A stretch of 42,869 nt of DNA, taken from positions 1-42,869 of the forward strand of contig DIKO01000067.1 in NCBI GenBank assembly GCA_002423615.1. Reading direction: 5' to 3'. The translations under genes were made by a program, and so were the position numbers. Positions 42,155 through 42,869 of this stretch are shown here, piece by piece. This DNA is from Desulfobacteraceae bacterium UBA5616 (lineage in GTDB: Bacteria; Desulfobacterota; Desulfobacteria; Desulfobacterales; UBA5616). Within the stretch, counting starts at the first letter, position 1, and every line of letters starts with the position of its first letter. The notes below the pieces were generated by a model. It searched no databases. It saw only the letters and a program-made list of their open reading frames with translations, and had not been told where the DNA came from.

Positions 42155-42169
42155 TATCACATTGTGATA
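42155..42169. promoter_or_regulatory. Operator-like palindrome, copy 3, with a half-site
   Basis: TATCACA-T-TGTGATA is a perfect 7+1+7 palindrome just downstream of the predicted -10 of the regulator promoter, at the expected transcription start. A second half-site, TACTTTGTGATA (42181-42192), lies between the -35 and -10, with its matching half 23 bp away, about two helical turns. This geometry suits autorepression. Confidence 0.7.
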
Positions 42170-42171
42170 TT

Positions 42172-42202
42172 CTTATATCCTACTTTGTGATATGTTTGTC
42201 AA
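42172..42202 (-). promoter_or_regulatory. Promoter of the regulator and Met/Cys operon
   Basis: On the minus strand TTGACA (42202-42197) is followed after 19 bases by TATAAG (42177-42172). The spacer is longer than ideal, and GATATA (42179-42174) at 17 bases is the weaker alternative. The half-site of the palindrome occupies the spacer. I found no SAM riboswitch or T-box between here and the regulator ATG. Confidence 0.55.
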
Positions 42203-42427
42203 TAAATTTATTTGCCGTTTCAAGGGGAAACCAAACCTTTAAATCTTATGTCGCCCGTCCATTGGGGCCGCCAACCGGCTGACGACGGCAGGACAGGGTT
42301 AAACCGGCAACTTATGGTTAAAATCGACCAGCTGATACTTTTTTAACACGGCTGCGCCTGAATAACGCCGGTTTCGGTCAATTCGACGCCATCTGGTGCG
42401 TTTCGTGTATAATTGCCCTTAGGTAAA
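42203..42427. other. Gene-free stretch before the IS remnant
   Basis: I see no ORF or recognised RNA here. A GC-rich segment near 42245-42300 can fold as nested short stems (GTCC/GGAC around CCG-rich arms) and looks unlike the AT-rich promoter beside it. It may be decayed mobile DNA. A T-run at about 42340-42346 (ACTTTTTTAAC) follows. Confidence 0.4.
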
Positions 42428-42576
42428 CCCCCGGATATGCCGGGGGACTCATCAGAGTTTGACAATTACGGGAACAGAAATGAAAACCTCTCCGGATGTG
42501 AACCGCTCAAATTCACAAAGGAGAGGCTTTCATGAACAATGATGCAAGTTTAAACCACAGCCGCTGGGAATGTAAG
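42428..42576 (+). mobile_element. IS200-type insertion sequence, left-end remnant
   Basis: A strong hairpin at 42428-42446 (CCCCCGG, loop ATATG, CCGGGGG) resembles the subterminal left-end hairpin of IS200/IS605 elements. It is followed by a second hairpin over the transposase ribosome site and by the first 15 codons of the transposase. All sequence beyond 42576 is unrelated to IS200, so the element is a stub. No matching right end is present in the window. Confidence 0.65.
42482..42526 (+). promoter_or_regulatory. Hairpin that covers the transposase ribosome site
   Basis: GAAAACCTCTCC (42482-42493) pairs, with one mismatch, with the segment that begins GGAGAGG (42520-42526). The right arm contains the AGGAGAGG ribosome site for the ATG at 42532. 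Leader hairpins that hide the ribosome site and keep transposase translation low are known for IS200. Confidence 0.6.
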
Positions 42577-42633
42577 TTATGTGAAGCTGAACATAATTTG
42601 CAATATGTGCTGTCAGTTATTATGTGGAGTTGA
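42532..42633 (+). pseudogene. Truncated IS200-type transposase start (tnpA fragment)
   Basis: The first 15 codons (NNDASLNHSRWECK after Met) match the conserved start of Y1 IS200 transposases, where TKWECKYHVVFIPKYR is usual. After codon 15 the frame changes to unrelated residues (LCEAEHNLQ...) and stops at 42633. The break falls exactly where the repeat TTATGTGAAGCTG begins (42577). The catalytic Tyr and HUH motif are lost, so no active enzyme can be made. Confidence 0.7.
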
Positions 42634-42685
42634 TGGTGTAATGTTTGGAAAAAACAATAAATACCTATCGGCAACTCCACATAAT
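42577..42685. repeat. Repeated TTATGTGRAGYTG boxes beside a recombinase gene
   Basis: TTATGTGAAGCTG (42577-42589) is followed by its own partial inverse (ACATAA at 42591-42596). ATTATGTGGAGTTG (42619-42632) and its exact 14-base complement (42672-42685) form an inverted repeat with 39 bases between. All three boxes share a core. They lie between the cut transposase and the 3' end of the recombinase, where crossover or end-binding sites of a tyrosine-recombinase element would be expected (inference). Confidence 0.6.
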
Positions 42686-42703
42686 TATGATGGAAAAATG
42701 GGT

Positions 42704-42869
42704 TCATAAAGAATGTAGCCATTCCATCAGTCCTCTATTATTAAGCCAAGATGGCGTACTCAATGATGGTGTCATATCAGCTGCTTTAGCAAGAGCCTTG
42801 CGTTTCATTTCCATGTCGGCCCTTGCATAGATGTCGGTGCTTCTTCGGTTTGTAGATATCGAAAAAAAG
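42704..42869 (-). CDS. Tyrosine recombinase/integrase, C-terminal fragment (runs off the window)
   Basis: The last 55 or so codons are inside the window. The translation contains STDIYARADMEMKRKALAKA and ends PSWLNNRGLMEWLHSL. The first string matches the C-terminal box of tyrosine recombinases, in which the Tyr of IYAR is the catalytic nucleophile, and the Leu/Trp-rich tail is common in integrase-like members. The residues before it (FSISTNRR) match the family less well, so a frameshift near the edge cannot be excluded. The 5' part lies outside the window. Confidence 0.7.
   Translation of the reverse strand, partial: FFSISTNRRSTDIYARADMEMKRKALAKAADMTPSLSTPSWLNNRGLMEWLHSL

Noticed and set aside
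42245..42300. GC-rich fold as a non-coding RNA gene
   Set aside because: The stems are only four base pairs each and match no RNA family that I recognise. Mobile-element decay is as likely.
42121..42420. SAM riboswitch or T-box ahead of the methionine genes
   Set aside because: I looked for the conserved cores on the minus strand and found none. The palindrome and the regulator offer a simpler control.
42513..42722. 69-aa open frame on the minus strand
   Set aside because: It spans the IS stub and the repeat boxes, has no motif, and is not in frame with the recombinase fragment.

Overview
The window looks like a chromosomal segment of a sulfate-reducing or syntrophic Desulfobacterota (Desulfobacterales-like). 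The evidence is an HdrBC pair, cysteine and homocysteine synthesis by direct sulfhydrylation, a Ser/Thr kinase and regulator that share a Cys-rich 'two-CW' module, and a very dense multiheme cytochrome c locus. This placement is inferred from gene content, not from a marker gene.

Layout. (1) 1-7300: cysK on the plus strand, facing a leftward set that encodes a four-helix membrane protein, an M1 peptidase-ChaN-PDZ fusion, a two-CW/cNMP/Ser-Thr kinase and a PP2C phosphatase. (2) 7203-7880: a 678-bp regulatory gap with two copies of a 15-bp palindrome, a 22-bp perfect hairpin and a near-consensus sigma-70 promoter. (3) 7881-36172: a rightward electron-transfer locus with about 117 c-type heme motifs (109 CXXCH and 8 with longer spacing) in 14 cytochromes. 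It starts with a surface-type OmcA/MtrC-family decaheme lipoprotein carrying a collagen-like stalk. Then come three copies of an inner-membrane module (octaheme c, cytochrome b, triheme c), two NHL propeller plus giant cytochrome pairs (18 and 20 hemes), two heptahemes and one chimeric hexaheme. It ends with an outer-membrane conduit module: tetraheme, NHL lipoprotein, beta-barrel, NHL lipoprotein, dodecaheme, OB-fold protein. (4) 36179-42120: a leftward operon of XRE/two-CW regulator, metY, metX, metW, cysE, hdrC, hdrB. (5) 42203-42869: mobile-DNA remnants, namely an IS200-type left end whose transposase is cut after 15 codons, and the 3' end of a tyrosine recombinase.

How the parts may work together (inference). 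The c-b-c modules resemble Cbc-type quinol:cytochrome oxidoreductases and could move electrons between menaquinone and the periplasm. The giant, heptaheme and tetraheme cytochromes would carry charge across the periplasm. The beta-barrel with the dodecaheme would cross the outer membrane, and the decaheme would act at the surface. The arrangement reads as two related superunits, (7-heme, c-b-c, NHL, 18-heme) and (c-b-c, c-b-c, 6-heme chimera, NHL, 20-heme, 7-heme), which suggests duplication and divergence of a whole pathway.

Regulation. A palindrome of the form TAYCACA-N-TGTGRTA lies upstream of the cytochrome promoter, in the promoter region of the divergent membrane-protein gene, and over the promoter of the XRE/two-CW regulator that heads the Met/Cys operon. 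The simplest reading is one redox- or metal-responsive regulator that controls itself, sulfur amino-acid synthesis and the electron-transfer locus.
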